Below are positions 8,213-16,949 of a DNA stretch of 57,317 nt, in pieces. The DNA comes from Vibrio penaeicida (GTDB taxonomy: Bacteria; Pseudomonadota; Gammaproteobacteria; Enterobacterales; Vibrionaceae): the NCBI RefSeq assembly GCF_002933855.1, contig NZ_BFAQ01000057.1, forward strand, positions 15,545 through 72,861. The letters are read 5' to 3'. Both the position numbers and the translations under genes were made by a program. The notes under the pieces are model-generated. The model had not been told where the DNA came from. It saw only the letters and a list, made by a program, of their open reading frames with translations, and did no database searches. Each line of letters starts with the position of its first letter. The stretch's first letter is position 1.

Positions 8213-9448
8213 TTAGCCAATGTTACTCCTTGGTATAAATAAAAGTACAAATGAAGAAACCACAAGCAATATGCCGGATAGCTGCCAGCTTAGAGGTATA
8301 CCGTAATGTTCTGATATAAAGCCAAACACTAAGGAGGACAGTACCCCACCAATCGTTACAACGAACGAGCTCACCGACAGCATTGTAGAACGCACTTCTT
8401 CGCTGGTATTGTCGTTTAGCAAAACACTTTCTGAATTGTTTCCCAAAGTGAAAAGGAAGAAAAAGCCCAAATAACACACTAAAAAGGCTAAAAACGATGT
8501 GGTATGCGCAAGTAAAAAGAAGAGTACACCAGCCATACATCGCGTGACCAACATCAGCATTCGATGCGACCCATTAAACCAAGTCAACAATGTTATAGAG
8601 CAAAGTGAAGCGACAGCGGACATCAAGAAATACAAAGAAGACACCATACCAAACATGGTGATTCCATACCCTGTATCTTCAATAATACGTGCGAGATAAG
8701 GCTGCCAGTGATTCTCAGCGGCACTCAGCACCATGCCTAGTACTAAAGTGGTTTGCATCAATCGCTTGATAACACAATGTGTAAAAGCGCATTGTATTGT
8801 TCGGAGGATGCTTTTAGCTGAACTGACGAAAATTGATGGATCAGTACTTGTCCCTCGTTTTTGGTTAGGTATTACCCATATAGTACCTGCCAGTAGCAAC
8901 ACGTTACCTATGATCACAGTCAAAATATTCAAATCATAAACGCTAGGAAAACCAGCTCCTAAATTATTTATAACATCGGGTAGCACCCCGCCAATTAGAG
9001 ACCCAATTGCAAGTCCAAACGTAATCATCACGTTCACTTTTGCTAATGCCGAATGAAAGGTGCCATCACCAACTTGATGCTGAAAGGATTCATAAAATAA
9101 TGCATCGAGAGTGCCTGAATATAGGGCACGAGAAGCGCCTAAAATAAAAGATGACATTAGCAGGAATGAAAAATCATAAGACACCAAAAGCACAATACAA
9201 CCCACCATATTCGTAAATAGTGAAACTAGGTATGTGCGTCTCTTACCATATTTATCTGCTAAGCCTCCCATTGGGATTTCCAACAAAGCGGTACTGCCAA
9301 TCCAAACCGCCATCACTAAACCAATGTCAAATAAGTTTAGCCCCCGAGATTGGAAAATAAGCGTAATCACAGGGATCATGATCCCCATAATCAACCAATG
9401 CAAACCCTGCTGGATACCGAATCGTATCGTGAGCTCCCTTTTGTTCAT
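8213..9448 (-). CDS. MFS transporter
   Basis: 411 residues with about twelve hydrophobic segments. The loop 2-3 motif GGLADKYGKRRTYLVSLF is the major facilitator signature and sits at about residues 60-80. It is a drug/metabolite proton antiporter-like protein with no visible substrate clue. It is divergent from the HTH regulator at 9586, with a palindrome in the gap, so the regulator probably controls it. Substrate unknown. Confidence 0.85.
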   Translation of the reverse strand: MNKRELTIRFGIQQGLHWLIMGIMIPVITLIFQSRGLNLFDIGLVMAVWIGSTALLEIPMGGLADKYGKRRTYLVSLFTNMVGCIVLLVSYDFSFLLMSSFILGASRALYSGTLDALFYESFQHQVGDGTFHSALAKVNVMITFGLAIGSLIGGVLPDVINNLGAGFPSVYDLNILTVIIGNVLLLAGTIWVIPNQKRGTSTDPSIFVSSAKSILRTIQCAFTHCVIKRLMQTTLVLGMVLSAAENHWQPYLARIIEDTGYGITMFGMVSSLYFLMSAVASLCSITLLTWFNGSHRMLMLVTRCMAGVLFFLLAHTTSFLAFLVCYLGFFFLFTLGNNSESVLLNDNTSEEVRSTMLSVSSFVVTIGGVLSSLVFGFISEHYGIPLSWQLSGILLVVSSFVLLFIPRSNIG

Positions 9449-9531
9449 TTAACCATCCCACGTCAAAAATAACGTTAAAGAATCTCATAACGACCCTTAG
9501 TTTCAACAAGACTATTAAATGGATACTTTTA

Positions 9532-9548
9532 TGATACCTTATGTATCA
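9532..9548 (+). promoter_or_regulatory. Palindrome in MFS/HTH divergent promoter region
   Basis: TGATAC-N5-GTATCA is a perfect inverted repeat located 37 bp before the HTH gene and 83 bp before the MFS gene. It is a likely operator for the adjacent regulator, by position only. Confidence 0.5.
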
Positions 9549-9585
9549 GGTAAGGTGACTTAAGCCGTAAATAGGAAGAACAAGA

Positions 9586-10356
9586 ATGGATACCCGTTTA
9601 CTTCAAGAAACATGCGCCATCTTGAAAAGAGAATTAAAAAGTAATCATATTTCCTACAAAGCACTTGCGAATGAGTTGAACATATCTGAAGTCAGTGTAA
9701 AAAGGCTGTTAAACAACATACAGCCTCTATCAATGCAACGGATGATGACGATTAGCCAGTTAGTGAATTTTCCTCTATCGAAAATTCTTGCTGAAGCCGA
9801 GCGCAATGCTTTCTCCATCCCCCTTTTTACATCTGAGCAAGATTTAGCATTTTGCGATTGCCCTGCTTTATTTACTTTTTGGACAGAGTTATCTGAGAAC
9901 AATTCTCCTGAGGAGATAGGGCAACGCCACGAACTGGATGATGCGTCTCTATATCAATACTTAAGAAAGCTCGAAAATTTCAAATTCATTGAGTTACAAG
10001 CAAACAACAACTGCAAGGTTCTTGTTCCCGCACATACCGCTTTTGAGAAAGGAGCAAAATTTTCTAGTTTCTTTACTCACCAAGTACTCAATGGACTAAA
10101 AGAAAGAGTGGTGGATATACCGTTGGAGGACGATCAGGCTTTCCTTATCAGCCTTAAGGCAGAGTTAACAAAAGAAGAGTTTGCTGAAGTTTCACTCAAG
10201 CTAGAAGAGTGGATGTTTAACAAACTACGAGAAAGCCAGAACCTAAAGGAACGAGAAGGGTTAAAAGTGAGCCCATACACTTTTGGCTTTATGGGTGCAC
10301 AAGGCGCTTTTCACGGGGAAATGCCCAAAATCCCAAAAATAAAAGCATTTTATTGA
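9586..10356 (+). CDS. HTH-domain transcriptional regulator
   Basis: 256 residues. The N-terminal Cro/C1-like helix-turn-helix (about 8-62) reads ISYKALANELNISEVSVKRLLN. The remainder is mostly helical, contains a possible second winged helix (QRHELDDASLYQYLRKLENFKFIEL) and has no recognised ligand domain. It is divergent from the MFS transporter with a TGATAC-N5-GTATCA palindrome between them, so a local regulator-transporter pair is the simplest reading. Confidence 0.75.
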   Translation: MDTRLLQETCAILKRELKSNHISYKALANELNISEVSVKRLLNNIQPLSMQRMMTISQLVNFPLSKILAEAERNAFSIPLFTSEQDLAFCDCPALFTFWTELSENNSPEEIGQRHELDDASLYQYLRKLENFKFIELQANNNCKVLVPAHTAFEKGAKFSSFFTHQVLNGLKERVVDIPLEDDQAFLISLKAELTKEEFAEVSLKLEEWMFNKLRESQNLKEREGLKVSPYTFGFMGAQGAFHGEMPKIPKIKAFY

Positions 10357-10580
10357 AAATAAACCTTTACAACGCCTCTCTCTGATGTAATATTACGTGC
10401 GCTCTGTCACATAGAGTTATTTAAAAAAAACATTAAGTCAAAGCAAGTCTTCAGAATTCCTTCGTAACTGTTGAACCCTCTGTTACACCCTTAGCTTCAT
10501 CGTCAAATTAAATAATTCCGGCTTTCAGTGCATTCGCTTATAGCGAACCTATTTAATTCAATATATTTAAGGGGCATTCC
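10357..10580 (+). promoter_or_regulatory. Promoter and long 5' leader of the cold-shock gene
   Basis: These 224 bp hold no gene. A small hairpin TTCGC-ttata-GCGAA lies about 40 bp before the start codon and AAGGGG precedes the ATG. Cold-shock genes of the CspA type usually have long structured leaders that act as thermosensors, which fits this gap. I did not see a clear copy of the E. coli cold box. Confidence 0.45.
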
Positions 10581-10793
10581 ATGTCTAACAAAGTAACTGG
10601 TTCTGTAAAGTGGTTTAACGAAGAGAAAGGTTTCGGTTTCATTTCTCAAGATAACGGCGGTGCTGACGTATTCGTTCACTTCCGTGCTATCGCTTCTGAA
10701 GGTTTCAAAACTCTTAACGAAGGTCAGAAAGTGACTTTTGAAGTAGAGCAAGGCCAAAAAGGTCTTCAGGCTGCTAACGTAGTTCCTGCGTAA
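10581..10793 (+). CDS. CspA-family cold-shock protein
   Basis: 70 residues, a complete cold-shock domain. RNP1 is KGFGFI and RNP2 is VFVHF, with the N-terminal GSVKWFNEEKGFGF typical of CspA homologues. It binds single-stranded RNA/DNA and melts structure at low temperature. It is monocistronic: a strong terminator follows at 10805-10830. The codons are the optimal ones (GGT, GTT, CGT), as expected of a highly expressed gene. Confidence 0.95.
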   Translation: MSNKVTGSVKWFNEEKGFGFISQDNGGADVFVHFRAIASEGFKTLNEGQKVTFEVEQGQKGLQAANVVPA

Positions 10794-10804
10794 GTTATGC
10801 TTTT

Positions 10805-10835
10805 ACGAGCAAGCTTAGCGGCTTGCTCGTTTAGC
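10805..10835 (+). terminator. Terminator of the cold-shock gene
   Basis: ACGAGCAAGC-N6-GCTTGCTCGT is a perfect 10-bp stem starting 11 bp after the stop codon, followed by a short T-containing tail. Confidence 0.8.
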
Positions 10836-11126
10836 CCTTCGGCTCTACCTCGCATCACCGCTTCAGCTATACAACCTTCTTTGTTACTACTTCAATTTCT
10901 TCCTGTGTTTTAACGCATCCATCATTATGATGATCGTGTCATAGAACTATTTTAGAAACATACAGTCTTAATATACCTAAGTAACATCAAAGTGAAACAT
11001 TCGAATACTTTAATGAAGGTATTGGTATGCGTTTACGCGCATTCGAACGTTCAGCAAATTTTAGCTTGAACAAAATTTAACTGCTACAGGTCAAAAGACC
11101 CTAGTGAATAGAAAAAAGGAAAAACC

Positions 11127-11216
11127 ATGTCTAAATCGATTGGTCGACACCGTTTCTGGTTTCAGAAATGCCGAAACAAAACAGAAAAATCCAACTCTCG
11201 AAGAGGAAATAAATGA
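11127..11216 (+). CDS. Small basic peptide, 29 residues, coupled to next ORF
   Basis: The ORF encodes MSKSIGRHRFWFQKCRNKTE followed by nine residues ending GNK. A good ribosome site (AAAAAAGGA) lies 8 bp upstream, and its stop overlaps the next start as ATGA, the usual sign of translational coupling. It is rich in Arg/Lys (9 of 29). I do not recognise a family. The gap from the cold-shock terminator at 10836 to 11126 holds only a possible promoter and two direct copies of CATTCGAA (10998 and 11040). Confidence 0.5.
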   Translation: MSKSIGRHRFWFQKCRNKTEKSNSRRGNK

Positions 11217-11422
11217 GAATAGAATTCAATATTTTTAAAAATAACACTCAGTGGGGAGTCACGACCCATCAAATGAATAGCGATATTTTGCTGCGCAATG
11301 TTCTAACTCAAGGCAAGGTATCTGATTTAAACCTGCAGTTTGCATACGATGAACACACCAGTAAAGGCACCATTGCCAACGCGAGTAACCAAATTATTGG
11401 CGATTTTCACGTCAGCTTCTAG
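11213..11422 (+). CDS. Hypothetical protein, 69 residues
   Basis: Starts MRIEFNIFKNNTQWGVTTHQ, with alternating polar/hydrophobic residues suggesting a small beta-rich protein. The start ATG overlaps the stop of the 29-residue ORF by four bases, and AAGAGGAAATAA just before it serves as a ribosome site. No signal peptide or membrane helix. Function unknown; the coupling suggests the two small products are made together. Confidence 0.6.
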   Translation: MRIEFNIFKNNTQWGVTTHQMNSDILLRNVLTQGKVSDLNLQFAYDEHTSKGTIANASNQIIGDFHVSF

Positions 11423-11657
11423 ATTATCAGCCGCCACTTACTGATTATCTTTCGCTCTCCATTCAGAGCATACTTGTTGAACACATTGATACAGCCGCCC
11501 GTATCATGTGATTCACCATTTACCATTCATAAAACGACTTACCATCAGAACAAACCAATCTAATTTTAACAAAAAAATAACAATTATTTGACATTAATCT
11601 CCTTATTAAATTTGTGCCTATGCATAATGTTTAACGAATTCAAAAAGGTGAAAGTCA

Positions 11658-12545
11658 ATGAATATATACCAAACACTTATCGCATCTTGCGCGATACTGG
11701 GTGTTGGCTGTACCAGTACCGCATTGATTGAATCTAAAAACATAGATATGGAGTTTACAAATACCGCTCCTTTACCTTCATTCTGCTAGGAGCAGGGCAG
11801 CAACTTTATTCCAGAATCGCTAATACAAACTTTTTTGATTGATCAAGTCGCCAGCTTTTTAGTCGATGCTGTAGATAAGCAATTAGAAAAGGAACTGAAG
11901 AAAAAAGTTCAGGTTTATAAAGGTGAGTACCTTGTTCAATGTGACTTAAAAGAACGGAAAGGCAAGGATGAATCCACGAAGAAAGTAGCAAAAATTGAAG
12001 AACTCACTTTCCCTATGTCGATTCAGCTAAGCTCCGCTAACACTGCCTCTAAATTAATAATACCGATCACTTTAACAACATCGCCAATCTTCTATAAGGC
12101 GTCCGTTAACAGTCATTCTTTAGCTGACGAAACATTTAATGCCCTTCCCTATCAATGGCATCACCTAGTTAAGAACAAAGAGGACCCAGCAAAAGCCTTC
12201 AAAGGTGCTGCTACTTTGAATTTGAACTGGGTAACGTATACACGCAGTAAAGAGTCCATCTCTATCAACACCATTTTTGACGGTGAAGTTGCGACTTTGG
12301 ACATCCCAACAACGATATCCAGCAACCAGATTTCTTTCGGCGAATTGTCAGGTATTAGACCGCCTAAAGATGTAGATCGAGTATTTACTCAGACTCATAA
12401 AATAACGCTGACTTTAACCGTAATAGATAAATCGATCTCAGCCAAAGCATTGGAAAAGCTGGCTGAAGCGCTTGAAAATAAAAAAGATGACAGCAAAGAA
12501 AAGTTATCCGAAAAACTTAAAGAAATACTGGATGTAAAAGAATAG
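11658..12545 (+). pseudogene. Lipoprotein gene interrupted by an in-frame TAG
   Basis: From an ATG at 11658 with a ribosome site (AAAAAGGTG), the frame encodes a lipoprotein signal (ASCAILGVGC lipobox, Cys about residue 17), reaches TAG at 11787-11789 (codon 44), then continues open in the same frame to 12545. The downstream part (conventionally read from a TTG at 11835, 236 residues) lacks a signal and a good start, so it is best explained as the body of the same protein. Its C-terminus is lysine-rich and helical, and the middle looks like a beta-rich domain of unknown function. It is followed after 10 bp by a hydrolase lipoprotein gene. Either a nonsense mutation, a sequencing error, or readthrough explains the stop. 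Confidence 0.7.
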
Positions 12546-12555
12546 GGAAATCAGA

Positions 12556-13671
12556 ATGAAACATTATTTTTTAATCGCCATCTGCTTAGTTATAACCGCT
12601 TGTACTACCCCTTATTCCCCTCCTGAAATGGAGGAGACAGCCACGTTTGAAGGATTAAAGACGGACAAGACGAACAATATTATTTATCGGACTATTGTTG
12701 TTATGGTTCATGGCATGTGTGAGAAACCATCAAATTGGGCCAGAGAGCCTGTTGAAAACATAGTAAAAAAGGCTGGGTACAACGGTCCTATTGTAGAAAA
12801 TGACTTGGGCTACTACTTCCCCAATGGCGGTACATCCAGCGGTTTTCCTTATCTTAGAGAATACACAGTAAGTGATGACCAATCGGAAATGAAATTGTAC
12901 GCATACCATTATTCCGACTGGAATCAAATTCGAAAGTCTGGAGAGCTGGAAATCCAAGGTAGAGCAGCCATTGTGAATAAAAAAATCAAAGACAGTTTGG
13001 TGTCTGGTTGCCTTTCGGATGTCACTACATACGCTGGATCTAAGGGCATAAAAATCCGAGAATACCTCGCGAAATCGATGGATAAAGTTCAAGAGATGAA
13101 TCCAGAATCCGACACCATCAAAAACCGAATCTTCTTTATTTCATCGAGCTTGGGAAGCAAGGTGCTCAGGGATGTCCTGATGTGTTCCCCACATCCTCAT
13201 CAGCACTCTGATTACACTAAAAACCAGTCTGCAACTCAGTCACTCATTGCTCAGTCATCAACCGTTTTTATGGCATCGAACCAAATTCCACTCTTAAGCC
13301 CCCTGAACAATTGCAAACCAATAAAAGTAAATAAAAGCACTGAAACGGTTCAAGCAGAGCTGTACTCAAATAGCTTGGTCGCTGCCTTGTCAGATTCGAT
13401 AGGAACAGAACAAAAGAGTTTTCGAAGAATTAACGTCGTCGCGTACACCGACCCGAGCGATTTATTGAGTTACCCTGTGAGTAACTACGGCAATGCAATA
13501 TCAAATAAAAAAAATACAGGTGATGGCAGGGTTACTGTACACAACGTAAAAGTGAGTAATGCAAGTACTTGGTTTGGCATTGTGACGAATATGTATAAAA
13601 GTCATACGGGTTATTTCAGTAATCCAGACATCATTGAAAGCATGGTTTGTGGCTCCGATGGGTGTCAATAA
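12556..13671 (+). CDS. Alpha/beta-hydrolase-fold lipoprotein
   Basis: 371 residues with a lipoprotein signal (LVITAC, Cys16), so probably anchored in the outer or inner membrane facing the periplasm. VVMVHGM (about 48-54) is the oxyanion strand-loop of an alpha/beta hydrolase, and FISSSLGSKVL (about 194-204) has the nucleophile-elbow layout with Ser198, although the first glycine of GxSxG is replaced by serine. A late GDGRVTVHN could supply the His. It is likely an esterase or lipase of the PGAP1-like kind. It is in an operon with the interrupted lipoprotein 10 bp upstream. Confidence 0.65.
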   Translation: MKHYFLIAICLVITACTTPYSPPEMEETATFEGLKTDKTNNIIYRTIVVMVHGMCEKPSNWAREPVENIVKKAGYNGPIVENDLGYYFPNGGTSSGFPYLREYTVSDDQSEMKLYAYHYSDWNQIRKSGELEIQGRAAIVNKKIKDSLVSGCLSDVTTYAGSKGIKIREYLAKSMDKVQEMNPESDTIKNRIFFISSSLGSKVLRDVLMCSPHPHQHSDYTKNQSATQSLIAQSSTVFMASNQIPLLSPLNNCKPIKVNKSTETVQAELYSNSLVAALSDSIGTEQKSFRRINVVAYTDPSDLLSYPVSNYGNAISNKKNTGDGRVTVHNVKVSNASTWFGIVTNMYKSHTGYFSNPDIIESMVCGSDGCQ

Positions 13672-13715
13672 CGGTAAACATATCCTCTCTTAGAATAGCG
13701 ACCATCCAAAAACAA

Positions 13716-13744
13716 AAAATCCCGAGTGAATCGGGATTTTTCTG
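13716..13744. terminator. Bidirectional terminator, hydrolase/grxB
   Basis: AAAATCCCGA-N5-TCGGGATTTTT: a 9-10-bp stem with A and T tracts on both sides between convergent genes. Confidence 0.85.
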
Positions 13745-13785
13745 TTATTGAGTTGAATTAACTAAAGCTTTGAATATGGGATTAC

Positions 13786-14436
13786 CTACACCGCAACTGA
13801 ATCGAACAAGCGGATCTTAGTAAGCGCAGTGACTTCATCTATGTATTGTCGAACGCGCTGAGGGAACTGAATACCTTTCACAACCGTTAGATTACGTAGA
13901 TGAGGATATAAGTTCACATCGTCGTAACTGATGGTATTGCCTCGCTCTGAAGGCAATGTCAGCCAATCCAGCTTTTCAAGCAACGCATTCATTTTTGGTA
14001 AGTATTCATCAGACTTAGAGAAGGCTTCTTCAAAACTCATCCCTATCATGGCGGATTTGTTTTTGGTAAACCACGTTTTAGCTGCTTCACTGCCGTACTC
14101 TGGTAACTCAATCATCAACCAACGCGGGTAAAGCAAAGGACCACTAAACTCAAACGATTGCGCTAATATCTCACTAATTTTGTCACCAAATTCACCTTCG
14201 GTAACAACTGGAGAACCATCTGACGCATCCAAATATTTCGCGATATCCAAACTTTCTGCCATATAACTACCATCGGGCTTTTGAAGAATCGGCACCATGT
14301 TCGCACCCACTTTTTCAATACGGGCATCAACGTCATCGTTTTGCAAAAACACTTCTTCAACGTCAAGACCTTTCAAGCCAGCGACCATCATTGCTTTAAT
14401 GCAATACGGACAATGTTCAAATACAAACAGCTTCAT
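13786..14436 (-). CDS. grxB: Glutaredoxin 2
   Basis: 216 residues (E. coli Grx2 is 215). It begins MKLFVFEHCPYCIKAMMVAG with the dithiol active site CPYC at 9-12. This is followed by the thioredoxin-fold NMVPILQKPDGSYMAESLDI, in which MVP is the cis-proline and the ESLDI segment binds glutathione, and by an all-helical GST-like C-terminal domain. It reduces protein disulfides and deglutathionylates. It starts with AAGGAGAAG upstream and stands alone between two unrelated loci. Confidence 0.93.
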   Translation of the reverse strand: MKLFVFEHCPYCIKAMMVAGLKGLDVEEVFLQNDDVDARIEKVGANMVPILQKPDGSYMAESLDIAKYLDASDGSPVVTEGEFGDKISEILAQSFEFSGPLLYPRWLMIELPEYGSEAAKTWFTKNKSAMIGMSFEEAFSKSDEYLPKMNALLEKLDWLTLPSERGNTISYDDVNLYPHLRNLTVVKGIQFPQRVRQYIDEVTALTKIRLFDSVAV

Positions 14437-14771
14437 TTCTTCTCCTTAAGAGGCTGGTTTTCACAGCCAGTTTACCAAACCAAAGCAATTTCTCTAGTTC
14501 ACCAATTTCGTTTTTTGTTGAAATAAAAAACTCAATACCGACAAAAAATTTGCTGGAAGACAATTCACACTCTCAATGTCATGAACAATCAAACCCAAAC
14601 ATCAATTCAGTATTTAAGGTACGCACCACAGAGCCTTATTGATACACAAGCGAATATAGTTGATTTTATAAAATGAACTACAAAATATTTTAATTTATTT
14701 ATTTTAAGTTCAAAAACATCAAGCCTCCGAATGTTCAGAGTGATTAAATCAAAAAAATTAGGTGACAAGAA
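14437..14771. other. AT-rich intergenic region before the toxin locus
   Basis: 335 bp without a credible gene. It is noticeably AT-rich, with stretches of T/A near 14690-14705, and marks the left edge of a probably acquired toxin-immunity module. No transposase remnant or inverted terminal repeat was seen. Confidence 0.4.
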
Positions 14772-16535
14772 ATGAAAGACATCAAGTTTAAACAAGCCCT
14801 GTTATGCGCTGCTGTAAGCAGCAGCTTAATGGCATTCGCTCCTCTTTCGACTGCCGAAAGTCTCGCAATAACTAATACCGACATCAACCTTGAGCTTGCT
14901 AATGGCGCAGAAAGAGCTTCACGCGAGAAACGTGCCGCGATTGGAGCACTTTGGACAATAGGTCGTGCAATTCGACCATTAACAACGTTAGTCCGCCCAC
15001 TGTCATGGCATCGGTCAACACGTGTAGTCAATATCGCTCGCAGAAATCTTGCTCGAAAAAATATCACATTGCCAAGTGGGGCAACGGTTTCTGTCGCTGC
15101 ACAAGCGCTAGGAACGGATGCTGCCGCACTCTTTGCTGCGGAAGAAACTGCGGCTATTGCAACATTACATCAATCAGGAGGCATTGCTTTACTAGAAGCA
15201 TCCGATGCTACTATTTTCACTCAGCTTCCAGAAATTACAGCTATTGAAGAAGGCGCAGCCTCTGAAGAAATCCTGCACGCTATCAATATTCCTATTGTAG
15301 AAACAATGGCGCTTGTAGAAGGAAGTGAACTCTACCCAATTGCAGAAAATGCCGGCGAAGCGATGAAACAAGTCTTTGCAACTTGGGAGGCTGAGTTTAA
15401 CTCAGTGCTACAGCAAGAAATTCAAAGTGGAAGCGGGTACGTTGGTTGGTCAAACATTAACGCAGGCTTCAACCCTGCTGGTGTTGTAGGTAATGAAGTT
15501 AGAGCACTAACTGGTCGTTGGGCAACTAATTTCGAACTTGGCGAATACAACGCCATTACTAAAAAAGTTGACCTTAGGATCAGAATGCGCGGTCTGATCG
15601 ATACCGAAGTTCAAGGGAGTGCAAGATTCGCAGAGTCAAGGCATATACTTAACGTTGCCAAGAGGCTTCATCGCACAAACGTCTTCAACATCAAGAACTT
15701 CAACGAAGTAGCCACTGCCGCCACTCAAGCAGGTCAGTATTCGGGTGAATTAGAGTTGCTTGCTGATGCACAGCATGGAGCAATCACTAGGGGCTTTACT
15801 GAAGAGGCTGGAGCAATCATTGAACATGATGGGCGTCGTTTTATCGTCACAGATCAAGAGTACAAAGGATTTAAGAGACTTGCGGATGTGAATGGTAACC
15901 GTGTTCGCTCTAACCTCATACGTCGAGATCACGTATTCCTAGCGGAACATAATGGGCAAGCTGTTCCTGTATTCCAAGAAAACGGAGGAAACGGGGTATA
16001 CAGACTGTTTGACGATGCAAAAACACAACCAGAAATGCTGGGCCGAAATGGAAAGGTATTTAGTGCAATTGGTGAGCCTAAACCGCAACCCAACCTTACC
16101 TTTACCTCAGAGCAAGCTAACAACCTTAAGAGCATCGCCAGAAGCCATTTAAAGCAACTAAAAGATGTTGATAAACTTGGGAAAAGAAAAATTGGTCCGG
16201 TAGTATCTGTCGCACAAGATCTCGAATCAGGTACGATATCCAAACCTTATATTAATAACTTTGAAGGCACTCAACCTTCAAACTTACACAACATTTTGGA
16301 TAGAAGATTCAACATCCCTGATGCTGATCTTGAAGAGTATGCTTTCTCAAAAGGAAAAGGCTCTCATGCTGAGGTCTACGCTGTTAATGATCTTCTCAAT
16401 CAAAGACCAAATGCGACTCTAGATGACTTCGCTGTATTTACAATGGAAACACAAAAGAAAGGTTTTGTTGGGGAAATAAAACCGCCGTGTATACACTGTA
16501 AGTGGATTCTAGGTGATGTACAGTACGTAGATTAA
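14772..16535 (+). CDS. Secreted toxin with YwqJ-like nucleic-acid deaminase domain
   Basis: 587 residues. A Sec signal peptide (about 1-29, ending PLSTAES) is followed by a long alanine-rich region with REKR near residue 53. A middle region (about 330-430) follows, then a C-terminal deaminase domain (about 460-587). That domain has the zinc-binding HAE at 532-534 (after GKGS) and PPCIHC at 571-576, the HAE/PCxxC pattern of cytidine-deaminase-fold polymorphic toxins of the YwqJ group. Deaminases of this kind modify bases in DNA, RNA or nucleotides of a target cell. The next gene resembles the cognate immunity family. No PAAR, LXG, RHS or filamentous repeats are visible, so the export route beyond Sec is unknown; type II secretion is a possibility. 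Confidence 0.75.
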   Translation: MKDIKFKQALLCAAVSSSLMAFAPLSTAESLAITNTDINLELANGAERASREKRAAIGALWTIGRAIRPLTTLVRPLSWHRSTRVVNIARRNLARKNITLPSGATVSVAAQALGTDAAALFAAEETAAIATLHQSGGIALLEASDATIFTQLPEITAIEEGAASEEILHAINIPIVETMALVEGSELYPIAENAGEAMKQVFATWEAEFNSVLQQEIQSGSGYVGWSNINAGFNPAGVVGNEVRALTGRWATNFELGEYNAITKKVDLRIRMRGLIDTEVQGSARFAESRHILNVAKRLHRTNVFNIKNFNEVATAATQAGQYSGELELLADAQHGAITRGFTEEAGAIIEHDGRRFIVTDQEYKGFKRLADVNGNRVRSNLIRRDHVFLAEHNGQAVPVFQENGGNGVYRLFDDAKTQPEMLGRNGKVFSAIGEPKPQPNLTFTSEQANNLKSIARSHLKQLKDVDKLGKRKIGPVVSVAQDLESGTISKPYINNFEGTQPSNLHNILDRRFNIPDADLEEYAFSKGKGSHAEVYAVNDLLNQRPNATLDDFAVFTMETQKKGFVGEIKPPCIHCKWILGDVQYVD

Positions 16536-16547
16536 AATAGGAGCTCG

Positions 16548-16949
16548 ATGATTATGCGTGTAACCGAAGAAGAGTTAGAATTCGAAGATGATGCTCTTAT
16601 TTACAATGGTGGTTTGTTCACTGGCGTTGTTTTTTCAACCTACTCAAATGGCACTCTAAAAGAAGAACATTCCTATGTGAATGGCTTCCTTGAGGGAAAG
16701 TGTAAAGAATGGCATGAAAATGGTCAGCTTTCGAAAGAGTGGACACAATGTTCCGGTAACAACTCTATGCTGATCTCACAGTGGTATGAAAATAGTACCT
16801 GTAAATCTCGGGGAACCTACGAGCATGGCGTCGAGCTCAACTATATCGAGTGGGACAAAAATGGACATTTGATTGAAGAAAGGGAACTAGAGGTCGGGTC
16901 TAACTTGCACCAATATCTAGAAAAAATGCGAAAGCTATCTGCTAGATAA
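16548..16949 (+). CDS. MORN-repeat (YwqK-like) immunity protein
   Basis: 133 residues, starting 12 bp after the toxin stop behind AGGAG. It contains MORN-like repeats: NGTLKEEHSYVNGFLEGKCK, EWHENGQLSKEW, QWYENSTCKSRGTYEHG and EWDKNGHLIEE. MORN_2 proteins of the YwqK family accompany YwqJ-type deaminase toxins in Bacillus as antitoxins, so neutralising the upstream deaminase is the natural role. It has no signal peptide, consistent with a cytoplasmic immunity protein. Its last 15 bp overlap the convergent nfi gene. An ATG two codons downstream (16554) is an alternative start. Confidence 0.72.
   Translation: MIMRVTEEELEFEDDALIYNGGLFTGVVFSTYSNGTLKEEHSYVNGFLEGKCKEWHENGQLSKEWTQCSGNNSMLISQWYENSTCKSRGTYEHGVELNYIEWDKNGHLIEERELEVGSNLHQYLEKMRKLSAR

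Noticed and set aside
10998..11047. CATTCGAA direct repeats as an attachment site or mobile-element mark
   Set aside because: Only 8 bp, no integrase or transposase nearby, and both copies lie in one small intergenic region.
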